Shown: positions 47,122 through 55,852 of the stretch, piece by piece
How positions within the stretch are numbered: the stretch's first letter is position 1
Layout of the letters: each line of letters begins with the position of its first letter
Source of the DNA: Pseudodesulfovibrio hydrargyri
Lineage (GTDB): Bacteria > Desulfobacterota > Desulfovibrionia > Desulfovibrionales > Desulfovibrionaceae
DNA length: 64,000 bases
NCBI RefSeq assembly: GCF_001874525.1
Contig: NZ_LKAQ01000004.1
Span: 2,382,654-2,446,653 of the forward strand
Reading direction: 5' to 3'
Position numbers and translations under genes: made by a program
Notes under the pieces: model-generated
Databases searched by the model: none
What the model was told of the DNA's origin: nothing
Seen by the model: the letters and a program-made list of their open reading frames with translations, nothing else

Positions 47122-47710
47122 GCTTAACGTCCTCCATGTCGATGTCCCGCCCGGCTTCGGCGGAGATGGAAGTGGGTACCGCGCCCTGGATGCCGCACAG
47201 GGTGATGGCGTCGAAAAGGCTCGTGTCACGGGCCACGTTCAAAGCCAGGCCGTGGTAGGTGACCCAGCGGCGCACGCCGATGCCCATGGAACATATTTTG
47301 CGGGTCTCGTTCACCCAGACGCCCGGATGCTTGGGACGCCGGATGGTCTCGACCCCGAAGTGCGCGCAGGTGTCGATGACCGCCTGCTCCATGTCGTGGA
47401 AGAACTGGCGCATGCCGCCTGGCCGCTTCTCCACCCGCCAGATGGGGTAGGCCACCAGCTGGCCGGGGAAGTGGCAGGTGATGTTCCCGCCGCGCGTGGT
47501 CTGGACCATGTCGATGCCCCGGATCTGCAGCTCCTCGGGGTCCAGGTGCAGGTTCTCGGAACCGCCCAGGCGGCCCAGGGTGATGACGTTGGGGTGCTCC
47601 AGCAGGAACACGGTGTTTTCCTGTTCGCCGCCGGACACGGCGTCCAGGGCTTTCAGTTGCAGGGCTTCGGCGTCCTTGTAGCCGATCAGCCCGAGATCGA
47701 TGATCTTCAT
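47051..47710 (-). CDS. lipB: Octanoyltransferase LipB
   Basis: A 219-residue enzyme that moves octanoate from acyl carrier protein to lipoyl domains. RGGNITCHFPGQLVAYPI is the substrate pocket, RKICSMGIGVRRWVTYHG holds the conserved Lys, and TLCGIQG holds the catalytic Cys. The C-terminus runs 71 bases into lipA. Together with LipA it forms the de novo lipoate pathway that serves glycine cleavage or 2-oxoacid dehydrogenases. A Rsm22-like gene precedes it on the same strand with a nine-base gap. Confidence 0.94.
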   Translation of the reverse strand: MKIIDLGLIGYKDAEALQLKALDAVSGGEQENTVFLLEHPNVITLGRLGGSENLHLDPEELQIRGIDMVQTTRGGNITCHFPGQLVAYPIWRVEKRPGGMRQFFHDMEQAVIDTCAHFGVETIRRPKHPGVWVNETRKICSMGIGVRRWVTYHGLALNVARDTSLFDAITLCGIQGAVPTSISAEAGRDIDMEDVKHVFKRAFAKAFANSAVAADQAAE

Positions 47711-47719
47711 TGCTCGCTC

Positions 47720-48832
47720 TTATGGTTTGTAGGGGAGGATGAGCGCCTTGGACTTGAGGTCCGTCTTGGGGTTTTGCGGCCAGGCGGGCGCGATCAGTTG
47801 GCCCGGGAACAGGGGGTGCGCGCCGGGCGCGTACTCGATCAGGGTCAGCCCCTTGTCCGAGCAGGCGTACTGACCCCTGCCGCCGTGCAGCTTGAAGGGC
47901 TCGGAAACGGCCCGCACCGCGCCCCACTCGGAAGCGCCGCCGGGCGAAAGATAGAGGAAGTTGAGGCTGACGTTGTCCTTTGCCAGGGACGCCTCCCCGG
48001 AAATCCGCTCCAGCCACTCGGGCGCGCCCTTGGTAGAGAAGTTGAAGTGGCACCACGGCCCCTGGCCCATGGCGGGCATGGGGCATTCGCCCGTGTGCGG
48101 GCACGGCGCTATGGGCTTGTAGCTCTTTTCCAGAAACTGGGCGCGCATCTCGGCTATGATCCGCCCGGCCAGGCGCACGCCGGTCTCCACGAGCAGGATG
48201 CGTCCGGTCTCCTTGGCGGAGCCGATCATGTGCGCGGCCAGCTTTTCGGCCTGGGGCCGGGTGGACCGGCCGGACCAGTCCAGCTCGTTGAAGGCGTTGG
48301 CGGCCATGAGCAGGTCCGCCTTGTCGCGGATGTGGTCCGTGAACCCGGCCTTGACCGTCTTGATCCGCCAGGGCGAGCCTTCGCCCGCCAGGGCCTGGAA
48401 GAGCTTGAGCCCGGTGGCCATGGTCTTGGGCGCGATGTCCAGGCAGGTGAAGTTCAGACGCCGTTCGCGCAGATGCGGCCGGGACATCCACAGGGCCAGG
48501 ACCGTGGTCAGCGGGCCGGTGCCGAGATCGGCCACGTTGCCGTCCTCGGGGATGTCCAGTTCCAGGCCGGTGAACAGCCGGGACAGGCGGAACAGGTTCC
48601 AGGGCAGGAAATAGTAGAGATACGGCGACAGGAACTTGTCGTCGGTCATGTACTCCTTGCGTCGGGTGGACCGTTCGTTGGTCAGGCTGCGCGACATGTC
48701 CCGGATGTCGTACTTCAGCTGGTCGCGGTGCTTGCCCCTGAGCGGCCAGGCGCGCTTGAGCAACCCCTCGAAGCGTACGAGCTGTTCGACGTTGTCCTCG
48801 GTCAGGTTGGGAAACAGGCCGTCAATCGACAT
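47720..48832 (-). CDS. Rsm22-like (METTL17 family) SAM-fold protein
   Basis: A 370-residue protein of the Rsm22 family of small-ribosomal-subunit-associated proteins. A methyltransferase-like SAM-binding core is visible (NVADLGTGPLTTVLALWMS, NFTCLDIAPKTMATG, NAFNELDWS). Further on, PCPHTGECPM and GPWCHF supply the four cysteine-type ligands that in mitochondrial Rsm22/METTL17 bind an iron-sulfur cluster. The family is thought to help 30S maturation rather than to methylate with certainty. The ATG at 48832 is used. It overlaps the ASKHA gene's 3' end by 11 bases and is followed by lipB, so an iron-sulfur theme runs through the operon. Confidence 0.82.
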   Translation of the reverse strand: MSIDGLFPNLTEDNVEQLVRFEGLLKRAWPLRGKHRDQLKYDIRDMSRSLTNERSTRRKEYMTDDKFLSPYLYYFLPWNLFRLSRLFTGLELDIPEDGNVADLGTGPLTTVLALWMSRPHLRERRLNFTCLDIAPKTMATGLKLFQALAGEGSPWRIKTVKAGFTDHIRDKADLLMAANAFNELDWSGRSTRPQAEKLAAHMIGSAKETGRILLVETGVRLAGRIIAEMRAQFLEKSYKPIAPCPHTGECPMPAMGQGPWCHFNFSTKGAPEWLERISGEASLAKDNVSLNFLYLSPGGASEWGAVRAVSEPFKLHGGRGQYACSDKGLTLIEYAPGAHPLFPGQLIAPAWPQNPKTDLKSKALILPYKP

Positions 48833-50378
48833 AGGAAAAACGCATCCTTTGGATGAATTGGTCGCCAAAATCGGCGTCGCCGGTCAGGTCCACGCGGGTC
48901 AGCCCCTCGGGCAGGGATTCGGCGAAGGTCCGCGCCGCCGGGTCGGCCAGGAGCAGCTCCGTGCCCTTGAGCGACGTGTTGCCCTCCTTGACCGTCCGGG
49001 CCGCGCAGCCGGGCGGCAGAAAGCCCAGGGTCTCCAGGTCGGCGGGCGAGACGTGTTCGCCCAAGGCACCGGCCAGATAAATTCGCTTCAGCCCGCCCGG
49101 ACCGATTCCGGCGGCCCCCAGCAGGGTGGACACGGCCAGGTTGAAGGCCGCCTTGACCTTGAGGATCTCCTCCACGTCCGAGGCCGGGAGCCTGACCTCG
49201 CCGTTGACCGCAAAGGCGGGCTCGCCGTCCAGGGCCGTCACCCGTTCCGCCAGCCGCGCGGCCAGGGGAGTGGTCCCCTGGGCAAAGCGCCCGGTCTCGT
49301 CCAGCACGCCGTGGACGCGCAGCACGGCGGCCAGGGACAGATAGCCCGTGCCGGTCATGCCCGTTCTCGTCGCCTGGGCGGCGTCCGAGTCATCGAAATA
49401 GCGGGTTTCCAGCCCCTTGGGCGTCAGCTGGAAGCCGGTGATCGCCCCGGGCCCGGCGGTGCGGCCGAAGGACAACCCCACGCCTTCCAGGGCGGGGCCC
49501 ATGGGCACGCTGGCGCACAGCCGCTCAGTGGGCGACAAGGCCAGGATGAACTCGCCGTTGGTCCCGAGGTCGGCCAGGAGGAACGGATACTGCGGCTCGC
49601 CGCCATACTCCACGGCGGTCAGCCCGGCGGACAGGTCCGCGCCCACGAAGGGCGCGAGCAGGGGCGGGATGTACGCGGGGGGCAACCCCGCGCCCAAGCG
49701 TTTCTCGTCGCCGCCGAAATAGGTCAGTTCGTAGGGCGCGGCGGCCAGGTCGTCCGGCTTCTTGCCGAGCAGGATGTAGGTCATGGCCGGGTTGCCGGAA
49801 ACGGCCAGCGCCACGCAGTTCCCGCCCAGGTTGCGGGCGGCCAGCTGGGCCAGCTCGGTGATGCGGTCGGTGATCAGGGCGCGGAGCACGAACCGTCCCT
49901 CCGCCGTGGACGCGGCGGCCAGCCGGGACATGACTTCGGACCCCATGCCCATCTGCGGGTTGAGTTCGCGGCCCGTGGCCACGGGTTCTCCGTCAACCAA
50001 AGCGGTCCAGTGAACCGACGTGGTGCCCAGGTCCACGGCCAGGGCGAAGTCGCCGCAGGCCTGTTTCAGGGCGCGTACGGCACGCTGGCTGCGTACCGGT
50101 TCGGGCAGCTCGATCTCGCACGGCTCGGACGGGTGCAGGCAGGCAAGCCGCCAGCCTTGGTCGAGCCGGTCCTGGCCGAGCTTCTTCAACTCGTCGCGAT
50201 TCGCCTCGGGCGCATCCTTGAGATAGCGCACGCGGCACAGGCCGCACTTGCCCAGTCCGGAGCACAACGGCACGCCGTGCCATAGCCGGGAGAGAAATAT
50301 GGTCCGGGCCAGGGTGTCGCCCGGCCTGGGTTCCAGGGCGAAGCGTCCGCCGTCATGGGTGTGTATAAGTATGCTCAC
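48822..50378 (-). CDS. ASKHA-domain corrinoid-activation protein with N-terminal 2Fe-2S domain
   Basis: A 518-residue protein of the RACo/RamA-like group (DUF4445). The N-terminal ferredoxin domain has the plant-type 2Fe-2S ligands Cys39, Cys45, Cys48 and Cys80 (PLCSGLGKCGLC). From about 112 an ASKHA ATPase fold begins (LAVDLGTTSVHW) with LLADLGTNGEFIL as the second phosphate loop. RACo reductively activates Co(II) corrinoid proteins at the cost of ATP. Here it would reactivate a cobalamin-dependent methyltransferase elsewhere in the genome. The partner is not in the window, although a B12-regulated locus lies 2 kb away. First gene of the operon ASKHA, Rsm22-like, lipB, lipA. Confidence 0.85.
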   Translation of the reverse strand: MSILIHTHDGGRFALEPRPGDTLARTIFLSRLWHGVPLCSGLGKCGLCRVRYLKDAPEANRDELKKLGQDRLDQGWRLACLHPSEPCEIELPEPVRSQRAVRALKQACGDFALAVDLGTTSVHWTALVDGEPVATGRELNPQMGMGSEVMSRLAAASTAEGRFVLRALITDRITELAQLAARNLGGNCVALAVSGNPAMTYILLGKKPDDLAAAPYELTYFGGDEKRLGAGLPPAYIPPLLAPFVGADLSAGLTAVEYGGEPQYPFLLADLGTNGEFILALSPTERLCASVPMGPALEGVGLSFGRTAGPGAITGFQLTPKGLETRYFDDSDAAQATRTGMTGTGYLSLAAVLRVHGVLDETGRFAQGTTPLAARLAERVTALDGEPAFAVNGEVRLPASDVEEILKVKAAFNLAVSTLLGAAGIGPGGLKRIYLAGALGEHVSPADLETLGFLPPGCAARTVKEGNTSLKGTELLLADPAARTFAESLPEGLTRVDLTGDADFGDQFIQRMRFSYVD

Positions 50379-50506
50379 GTGATCTCCGTGGGGCGCAGAC
50401 TAGCCCAAGGCGCGTGCGCTGTAAACGGCGGGCATCGGGATTGGCAGCGGGGGCGGGAATTGGTAATGATTTTGGTCAGCGAGGAATCAAACGAAAGGAA
50501 GGCATC

Positions 50507-51385
50507 ATGTCTCGGATAAAGGCCAATGGCATTGACATTGAGTACGATACGTTCGGCGATGACAAGGGGCCGGCGTTGTTGCTGATCATGGGCGGCGGAA
50601 GCCAGATGATCTATTGGGAGTCCGGATTCTGCGAGATGCTGGCGGAGCGTGGGTGTTACGTGATCCGTTTCGACAACCGGGACGTAGGCCTGTCCACCAA
50701 GTTCGACGAGGCTGGCGTACCCGACATCGCGGCGGCCATGGCCGGTCGGTCGGTGGCGCCCGCCTATACCCTCGAGGACATGGCGGATGACGCCGTGGGC
50801 CTGCTCGACGCCCTTCGTATCGACAAGGCGCACGTCTGCGGCGCCTCGGTCGGGGGCATGATCGCCCAGGTCGTGGCGTACCGGCACCCGGCGCGCGTCC
50901 TGAGCCTGACGTCCATCATGTCGAGCACGGGGAACCCCGAACTGCCCAAGATTGCGGACGACGTCCTGGCAGAGGTGTACAAGCCCATTCCGGCCGAGCG
51001 CGAGGCGTTCGTCGCGCACCAGACGGACATGTGGCGGAAGCTGTGGAGCCCCGGTTTTCCCTTTGAGGAGGAACGGTTGCGGAATCTTCTGGGCGCGAGT
51101 TTCGACCGGTCCTATCATCCGCAGGGCATGGCCCGACAGGGACTGGCCGTCGGGGCCCACGGCTATCGGAAATCCTCCATCGCTTCGATCAAGGCCCCCG
51201 CGCTCGTGATCCACGGCGACAGGGACCCCTTCATGTCCCTGGAGGGCGGCAGGGAGACGGCCCGGCTCATACCGGACGCGGAACTGCTGGTAATCGAAGG
51301 CATGGGCCACGACCTGCCCACACCGGTCTGGCCGCGCATCGTGGACGCGATGGCCGAACACATGCGGCGGGCGGCCCGGCAATAG
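50507..51385 (+). CDS. Alpha/beta hydrolase
   Basis: A 292-residue enzyme of the alpha/beta-hydrolase fold resembling the RdmC/DnrP-type methylesterases. LLIMGGGSQMIYWES supplies the oxyanion hole, VCGASVGGMIAQ holds the nucleophile in G-A-S-V-G-G, VIHGDRDPFMS holds the Asp and GMGHDLP holds the His. The ATG at 50507 follows AAGGAAGG. The substrate is unknown. It is a lone plus-strand gene, divergent from the ASKHA operon and convergent with cbiK. Confidence 0.87.
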   Translation: MSRIKANGIDIEYDTFGDDKGPALLLIMGGGSQMIYWESGFCEMLAERGCYVIRFDNRDVGLSTKFDEAGVPDIAAAMAGRSVAPAYTLEDMADDAVGLLDALRIDKAHVCGASVGGMIAQVVAYRHPARVLSLTSIMSSTGNPELPKIADDVLAEVYKPIPAEREAFVAHQTDMWRKLWSPGFPFEEERLRNLLGASFDRSYHPQGMARQGLAVGAHGYRKSSIASIKAPALVIHGDRDPFMSLEGGRETARLIPDAELLVIEGMGHDLPTPVWPRIVDAMAEHMRRAARQ

Positions 51386-51568
51386 TGGCTCGTTCAAGAC
51401 TAAGGGAGATGGAGGCGGAGGCGCCCCTGGCAGCGCTCCATGCGCTCCGGACCGACTGGTTGAAACTCGGCTAGCCCTCTCCTGACCTCGATCCCGTCTC
51501 TTCCGGAGCGCCTCATGCGGTTCTCCTGATCCAAAGGGGTTCCCGGACCTTTCCCCTTCCCCCGGCCG
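51386..51568. other. Intergenic region with a spaced inverted repeat
   Basis: 183 bp between convergent genes without an open frame. A perfect 10-bp inverted repeat GCGCTCCGGA (51442-51451) and TCCGGAGCGC (51503-51512) is separated by 51 bp. No T run follows, so it is not a standard terminator. Confidence 0.5.
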
Positions 51569-52363
51569 CTAGCAGCGGTTCATGCGCTTGAGCGCGTCGT
51601 GGAGGTGGCTGAGCCAGATGTCCACCAGGCGGTCGTATTCGCCCGCGCCCTTGAGTTCGGCCTCGCACTCGATGCCCGCCTTTTCCAGGCGGGTCTTCCA
51701 GCTGGTCTCGGAGTCGCCGACCATGTCGCGGGCGGCGTGCCAGCCCGCGCCGAAGAGGAAGGGCAGGAGATGGGCTTTTCTGACGCCGTCGCGGGTGAAC
51801 CGTTCGATGATCGCGTCGATGCCGGGTTCGGCCTCCATGGCCCCCATGTGAACGGACGGGTCGCGCTGTTGGAAGGCGCGGTGCAGGGCCTCGTAGTAAA
51901 CGTTGCCGTCGTGCTTGGTGCCGTGGCCCATGAAGAGCACGGCGTCGTTCTCGCCCTTGCCCTGTTCGGCGATGGCCAGGACCGCGTCGGCCACCGCTTC
52001 CACGCCCGCCTCGCCGGCCACCAGGGGGAAGCCGACTTCCACACGGGTGAAGCCGTGCTCGCGGAGCATGAGCTCGTTGGCCAGGCCGAGGAGTTCGTGG
52101 AACTCGGTGCCCGGGATGAGGTGCAGGGACTGGACGGCCACGTGGGTGACGCCTTCGCTCAGGAGCTTGTCCAGGGCGGCGGGCACGGAGTCGGCCTCTT
52201 CGCCCGCCTTCTTCATGTGGCCCCGGATGGTCTTGGAGGTATAGGCCACGCGCACCGGGATGTCCGGGTAGGCCGCCCTGACCCGCTCGGTGATGTGGCT
52301 GAGCGAGGCCATGGCGTTCTTGTGCCGGGAGCCGAAGGCGGCCAGGACGATGGCGGTGCTCAC
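51569..52363 (-). CDS. cbiK: Sirohydrochlorin cobaltochelatase CbiK, cytoplasmic
   Basis: A 264-residue chelatase that inserts Co2+ (or Fe2+) into sirohydrochlorin. LAAFGSRH at the start, FMGHGTKHDG with the first metal-binding His and LLPFLFGAGWHAARDMVGD with the second match CbiK. There is no signal peptide, so it is cytoplasmic, unlike its paralogue at 55853-56827. The start is GTG, overlapping the cobI stop by four bases (GTGA), so the pair is translationally coupled. Desulfovibrio vulgaris is known to have one cytoplasmic and one periplasmic CbiK, and this matches. Its role is anaerobic cobalamin synthesis and possibly siroheme. Confidence 0.92.
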   Translation of the reverse strand: MSTAIVLAAFGSRHKNAMASLSHITERVRAAYPDIPVRVAYTSKTIRGHMKKAGEEADSVPAALDKLLSEGVTHVAVQSLHLIPGTEFHELLGLANELMLREHGFTRVEVGFPLVAGEAGVEAVADAVLAIAEQGKGENDAVLFMGHGTKHDGNVYYEALHRAFQQRDPSVHMGAMEAEPGIDAIIERFTRDGVRKAHLLPFLFGAGWHAARDMVGDSETSWKTRLEKAGIECEAELKGAGEYDRLVDIWLSHLHDALKRMNRC

Positions 52364-53073
52364 GCCTTGTTCCTCTTGACCAGGGCCAGGGAGAAGTAGT
52401 GCGGCTGCTTGGGCGCGTCCTTGATGTCCATGAGGATGGACTCCTCGTCCATGCCCAGGCGGGAGACGAGCACCGTGGTGTCGGCCAGGCGGAGCTTGGT
52501 CAGCAGGGCGCGGATGTCGTCGAAGTTCTTGTACGCCTTGAGGATGACCGCGTTGTCGGCGGTGTTCAGCTGCTCCTCCAGGCGGGCCGGATCGGCCACG
52601 CCCGAGGTGATCAGCAGGGACTCCTTGGACTCGCACAGGACCAGGCCGATGCGCGCGGCCGCGGCGTGAAAGGAGGTGATGCCCGGCACGGCGCGCAGGC
52701 GCAGGTCCGGGTTCATGGCCAGCAGGGTGCGCTGCAGGTAGCCGTAGGTGGAGTAGGTCAGGGGATCGCCCAGGGTCAGGAAGGCGGCGTCCTGGCCGTT
52801 GTCCAGGACCTCGGCCACGAGCCGGGCGTTCTCGGCCCAGGCCTCGTCCAGGGCGTCCTGGTCCTTGGTCATGGGGAAGCCCAGGCGGACGATGCGCACG
52901 TCGTCCTTGAGATGCGGTTTGGCGATTGAGTAGGCCGTGGAATAGTCGTTTTTGGTGGAGGCGGCGGCAAAGATCACGTCCACCTGTCCGAGGACGCGCA
53001 CGGCCTTGAGGGTGAGCAATTCCGGGTCGCCGGGGCCGACCCCGATGCCGTAGAGGGTGCCTTTCTTGGTCAC
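52360..53073 (-). CDS. cobI: Cobalt-precorrin-2 C20-methyltransferase
   Basis: A 237-residue SAM-dependent methyltransferase of the CobI/CbiL group. GIGVGPGDPELLTLKAV at the start, FLTLGDPLTYSTYGYL and AVPGITSFHAAAARIG are the conserved glycine-rich and substrate loops. With CbiK encoded just downstream it performs consecutive early steps of the anaerobic corrin pathway: cobalt insertion into sirohydrochlorin, then C20 methylation. It follows the ABC importer genes by 69 bp on the same strand and may be part of the riboswitch-controlled transcript. Confidence 0.93.
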   Translation of the reverse strand: MTKKGTLYGIGVGPGDPELLTLKAVRVLGQVDVIFAAASTKNDYSTAYSIAKPHLKDDVRIVRLGFPMTKDQDALDEAWAENARLVAEVLDNGQDAAFLTLGDPLTYSTYGYLQRTLLAMNPDLRLRAVPGITSFHAAAARIGLVLCESKESLLITSGVADPARLEEQLNTADNAVILKAYKNFDDIRALLTKLRLADTTVLVSRLGMDEESILMDIKDAPKQPHYFSLALVKRNKA

Positions 53074-53142
53074 GTTGTCTATCCGTTCTGTTTTTGTCGG
53101 TAGCCGACTGTGTCTGTTTTGCGTTGGCCCGTCAACTTGGGG

Positions 53143-54036
53143 CTAGGGATGCAGGAGCTGGTACACGGTATCGATGCCTTCGAGCAGGCGCAGGGTGGGG
53201 CGCGAGACCAGGTGCTCGTCCACCAGGAAGACGTTGCGGGTCAGGACGGCCCTGATACGCGAGGCGGCCGGGCTGTTCACGATGTCGCCGACCGAGACGT
53301 CGTTCATGGTCCCGTGCTGGGCCAGGTAGACGTCGATTTTATTCCCTTTGTCCAGCAGCCGTTCCAGGCCGTAGTCCGCGATGTTGGTTCCGTGGCGGGG
53401 GCGGGCGTCGGCGGCCACGTTGATGCCGCCCGCCTTTTCCAGGACGAACAAGGGCATGGAGCCGGGCGAGAAGGTGGCGGACTTGCGGTGGATGGATTCG
53501 AAGAACACGCCGGGCCGCTCTTCCACGGGGATGGTGGACAGCCGGTCCTCGGCGCGGCGCACGCCGTCGCGAAAGTCCTCGATCATGTATTCGGCCTTGG
53601 TCTGGCGGCCGGTCAGGGCGCCCAGGGCGCGCCAGTAGTCGAACATGGCCTCGACGGAGTCGGGCTGGAGCGAGACCACGGTGACGCCGTGGCGGGCGAG
53701 CGCGTTCCACAGCCCGGCGTAGGTGCGCATGTGCATGGGCCGGACCAGGATGAGGTCGGGCTTGGCGGCCAGGAACTTCTCCACCCCGTCCCGGGCGTTG
53801 AAGGCGGGCTTGGCCAGGGCCGCGGCCGGATAGTCCTCGCCTGTGGACACGCCGATGATCTGCTCGTCCAGTCCGAGGGCGAAGAGGTTTTCGGTGTGCG
53901 CCCCGTACAGGGAGATGATCCGGGTGAACGGCTTTTCGAAGGCGACGGTCCGTCCCGAATCGTCGGTGATGGTCCGGGCCTGGGCGGTGGAACAGAGGAG
54001 CAGGATGAAGGCGAAGGTGAAGAAGAGGCGTTTCAA
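53143..54036 (-). CDS. ABC importer periplasmic binding protein (iron/heme/cobalamin type)
   Basis: A 297-residue exported binding protein. Residues 1-20 are a cleavable signal peptide ending AQA. The mature part is a TroA/BtuF-like fold (ITDDSGRTVAFEKPFTRIIS, LVRPMHMRTYAGL, GVFFESIHRKSATFSPGS). Such proteins bring corrinoids, heme or iron chelates to FecCD-type permeases. The cobalamin riboswitch and neighbouring CbiK genes favour a tetrapyrrole or cobalt-linked substrate. The start overlaps the ATPase gene by four bases. The substrate itself cannot be read from the sequence. Confidence 0.88.
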   Translation of the reverse strand: MKRLFFTFAFILLLCSTAQARTITDDSGRTVAFEKPFTRIISLYGAHTENLFALGLDEQIIGVSTGEDYPAAALAKPAFNARDGVEKFLAAKPDLILVRPMHMRTYAGLWNALARHGVTVVSLQPDSVEAMFDYWRALGALTGRQTKAEYMIEDFRDGVRRAEDRLSTIPVEERPGVFFESIHRKSATFSPGSMPLFVLEKAGGINVAADARPRHGTNIADYGLERLLDKGNKIDVYLAQHGTMNDVSVGDIVNSPAASRIRAVLTRNVFLVDEHLVSRPTLRLLEGIDTVYQLLHP

Positions 54037-54818
54037 GATCGGTTTCCTTGGATATAGGCGATGTGCGGTCCGTATTCGGTTTCCAGAACGGCTGCGCGCA
54101 CGCCGAAGACCGCGTGGATGTTTTCGGGAGTGAGCGTGCGGGACACGTTGCCATAGGCGTGAACGGCCCCTTTGTCCAGCATGACCAGGTTGTCGCAGTA
54201 CCGCGCGGCCAGGTTCAGGTCGTGGAGCACGGCCACCACGGTGCGGCCCGTTCCGGCCAGCCGGGCGAGCTCCTCCATGGTCGCCATGGCGTGGCGGATG
54301 TCCATGGCCGAGGTGGGTTCGTCCAGGAGCAGGGCCGGGGTGTCCTGGGCCAGACCGCGCGCCACGGCGGTGCGCTGGCGCTCGCCCCCGGACAGGTCGG
54401 CCACGGGACGGTGGCGCAGGCTTGAGAGGTCCATGCCGGCCAGGGCCTGTTCCACGCGTTCCATGTCGCGCAGCGAAGGGCGGCTGAACCGGGGAATGTG
54501 CGGGTGCCGCCCCATGAGCACGGTCTCGGCCACGGTGAACGGGAAGCGCAGGGGCTGGTCCTGGGAGACCAGGGCGCAGCGTGCGGCCAGCCGGGCCGGA
54601 GGACAGCCGGACACGTCCTCGCCGTTGAGGCGCACCGCGCCCGAGGTGGGCGCGATCAGCCCGGCCAGCAGGCCGAGCAGGGTGGACTTGCCGCTGCCGT
54701 TGGGCCCGACGACCCCGTGGACCATGCCCGGGGCAAAGCCCAGGTCCAGGCCGTGCAGGACCGGCGTGTCGCCGTAGGAGAAGCCGAGGTCCTGCAGGGT
54801 GAAGGTGGCGCTATCCAC
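54033..54818 (-). CDS. ABC importer ATPase (BtuD/FepC type)
   Basis: A 261-residue ATP-binding subunit. Walker A GPNGSGKST, the signature LSGGERQRTAVAR, Walker B ALLLDEPTSAMD and the switch His (AVLHDLNLAARYCD) are all present, so it should be active. It energises uptake through the FecCD-type permease encoded just upstream, which it overlaps by eight bases. It overlaps the binding-protein gene downstream by four. The tight coupling shows one transporter complex of BtuCDF or FhuCD type. Confidence 0.93.
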   Translation of the reverse strand: MDSATFTLQDLGFSYGDTPVLHGLDLGFAPGMVHGVVGPNGSGKSTLLGLLAGLIAPTSGAVRLNGEDVSGCPPARLAARCALVSQDQPLRFPFTVAETVLMGRHPHIPRFSRPSLRDMERVEQALAGMDLSSLRHRPVADLSGGERQRTAVARGLAQDTPALLLDEPTSAMDIRHAMATMEELARLAGTGRTVVAVLHDLNLAARYCDNLVMLDKGAVHAYGNVSRTLTPENIHAVFGVRAAVLETEYGPHIAYIQGNRS

Positions 54819-55848
54819 GGGCCAGCCTCCGGGAGCGGCTGAATATCCAGCAGAAGACCGGGCCGCCGATGAGCGCGGTGAGCACGCCGATGGGCACCTC
54901 GTGGGGCAGCAGCGCGCGGGTCACGGTGTCGGCCAGCAGGAGCAGGATGGCCCCGCCCAGGCCCGAGGCGGGCAGCAGCCAGCGGTTGTCCGGGCCCACG
55001 ACCATGCGCATCAGGTGCGGAACAATCAGCCCGACGAAGCCGATGATCCCGCTCACGGACACGCAGACCGCGCTGACCAGGGAGGCGGTCACCAGCAGGA
55101 TCAGGCGCACCCGGCCGGTGTCCACGCCCAGGCTGCGGGCCGAGCGGGTTCCCAGGCTCATGATGTTCAGGTCGCGGCCGTAGTAGAGGCAGACCGCGAA
55201 GGCCGTCAGCGCGGCGAAGCCGGCCAGGGCGGCGTCGCCCAGGGTCCGGCCCACGAAGCTGCCCATGAGCCAGAAGACGATGACCGAAACCCGCTCATCG
55301 GCCAGGTACTTGATGAAGCTGATGCCCGCCGAGAGGATGGCCGAGACGATGACCCCGGCCAGGATGAGCGAGGCCGGGGACAGCTCGCCGTCCCGCCCGG
55401 CCAGCGAGATGACGGCGGCTAAGGTCAGGGCCGCGCCCGCAAAGGCCAGGACCAGGAGGGTGGCCGGTCCGAAAAAGGAGAGCCCCAGGAGCAGGGCCAG
55501 GGCCGCGCCGAAGGCCGCGCCCGAGGACACGCCCAGGGTGAACGGGTCGGCCAGGGGGTTGAGCAGCAGCCCCTGGAAGACAGCGCCCGCCACGGCCAGG
55601 CCGAAGCCCACGGCCGTACAGGTCAGGATGCGCGGCAGGCGGACGTCGAAAAGGATGCCCGCCGTGGTGGCGCTCAGGGAATCCGCCGCCCCCCTCAGCC
55701 CGTCCAGCAGCCCGCGCAGGATCTCGTCCGGCGGGATGGGGATGACTCCCAGGCCGCAGGCGGCCAGGCCCAGCCCGGCAAGCACGGCGGCGAGCAGGGC
55801 CACGGTCAGGCCGTTGCGCAGGGGGGTACGGGAGGCGGCGGTCGTCAT
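54811..55848 (-). CDS. ABC importer permease, FecCD family
   Basis: A 345-residue inner-membrane permease of the type II importer class (BtuC, FhuB, FecCD) with about ten helices. LPRILTCTAVGFGLAVAGAVFQ, GVSSGAAFGAALALL and FVGLIVPHLMRMVVGPDNR are the family landmarks; the last is the region that contacts the ATPase. As a homodimer it would move a metal chelate or corrinoid across the inner membrane. It lies four bases after the periplasmic cbiK. Confidence 0.93.
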   Translation of the reverse strand: MTTAASRTPLRNGLTVALLAAVLAGLGLAACGLGVIPIPPDEILRGLLDGLRGAADSLSATTAGILFDVRLPRILTCTAVGFGLAVAGAVFQGLLLNPLADPFTLGVSSGAAFGAALALLLGLSFFGPATLLVLAFAGAALTLAAVISLAGRDGELSPASLILAGVIVSAILSAGISFIKYLADERVSVIVFWLMGSFVGRTLGDAALAGFAALTAFAVCLYYGRDLNIMSLGTRSARSLGVDTGRVRLILLVTASLVSAVCVSVSGIIGFVGLIVPHLMRMVVGPDNRWLLPASGLGGAILLLLADTVTRALLPHEVPIGVLTALIGGPVFCWIFSRSRRLARG

Positions 55849-55852
55849 GATC

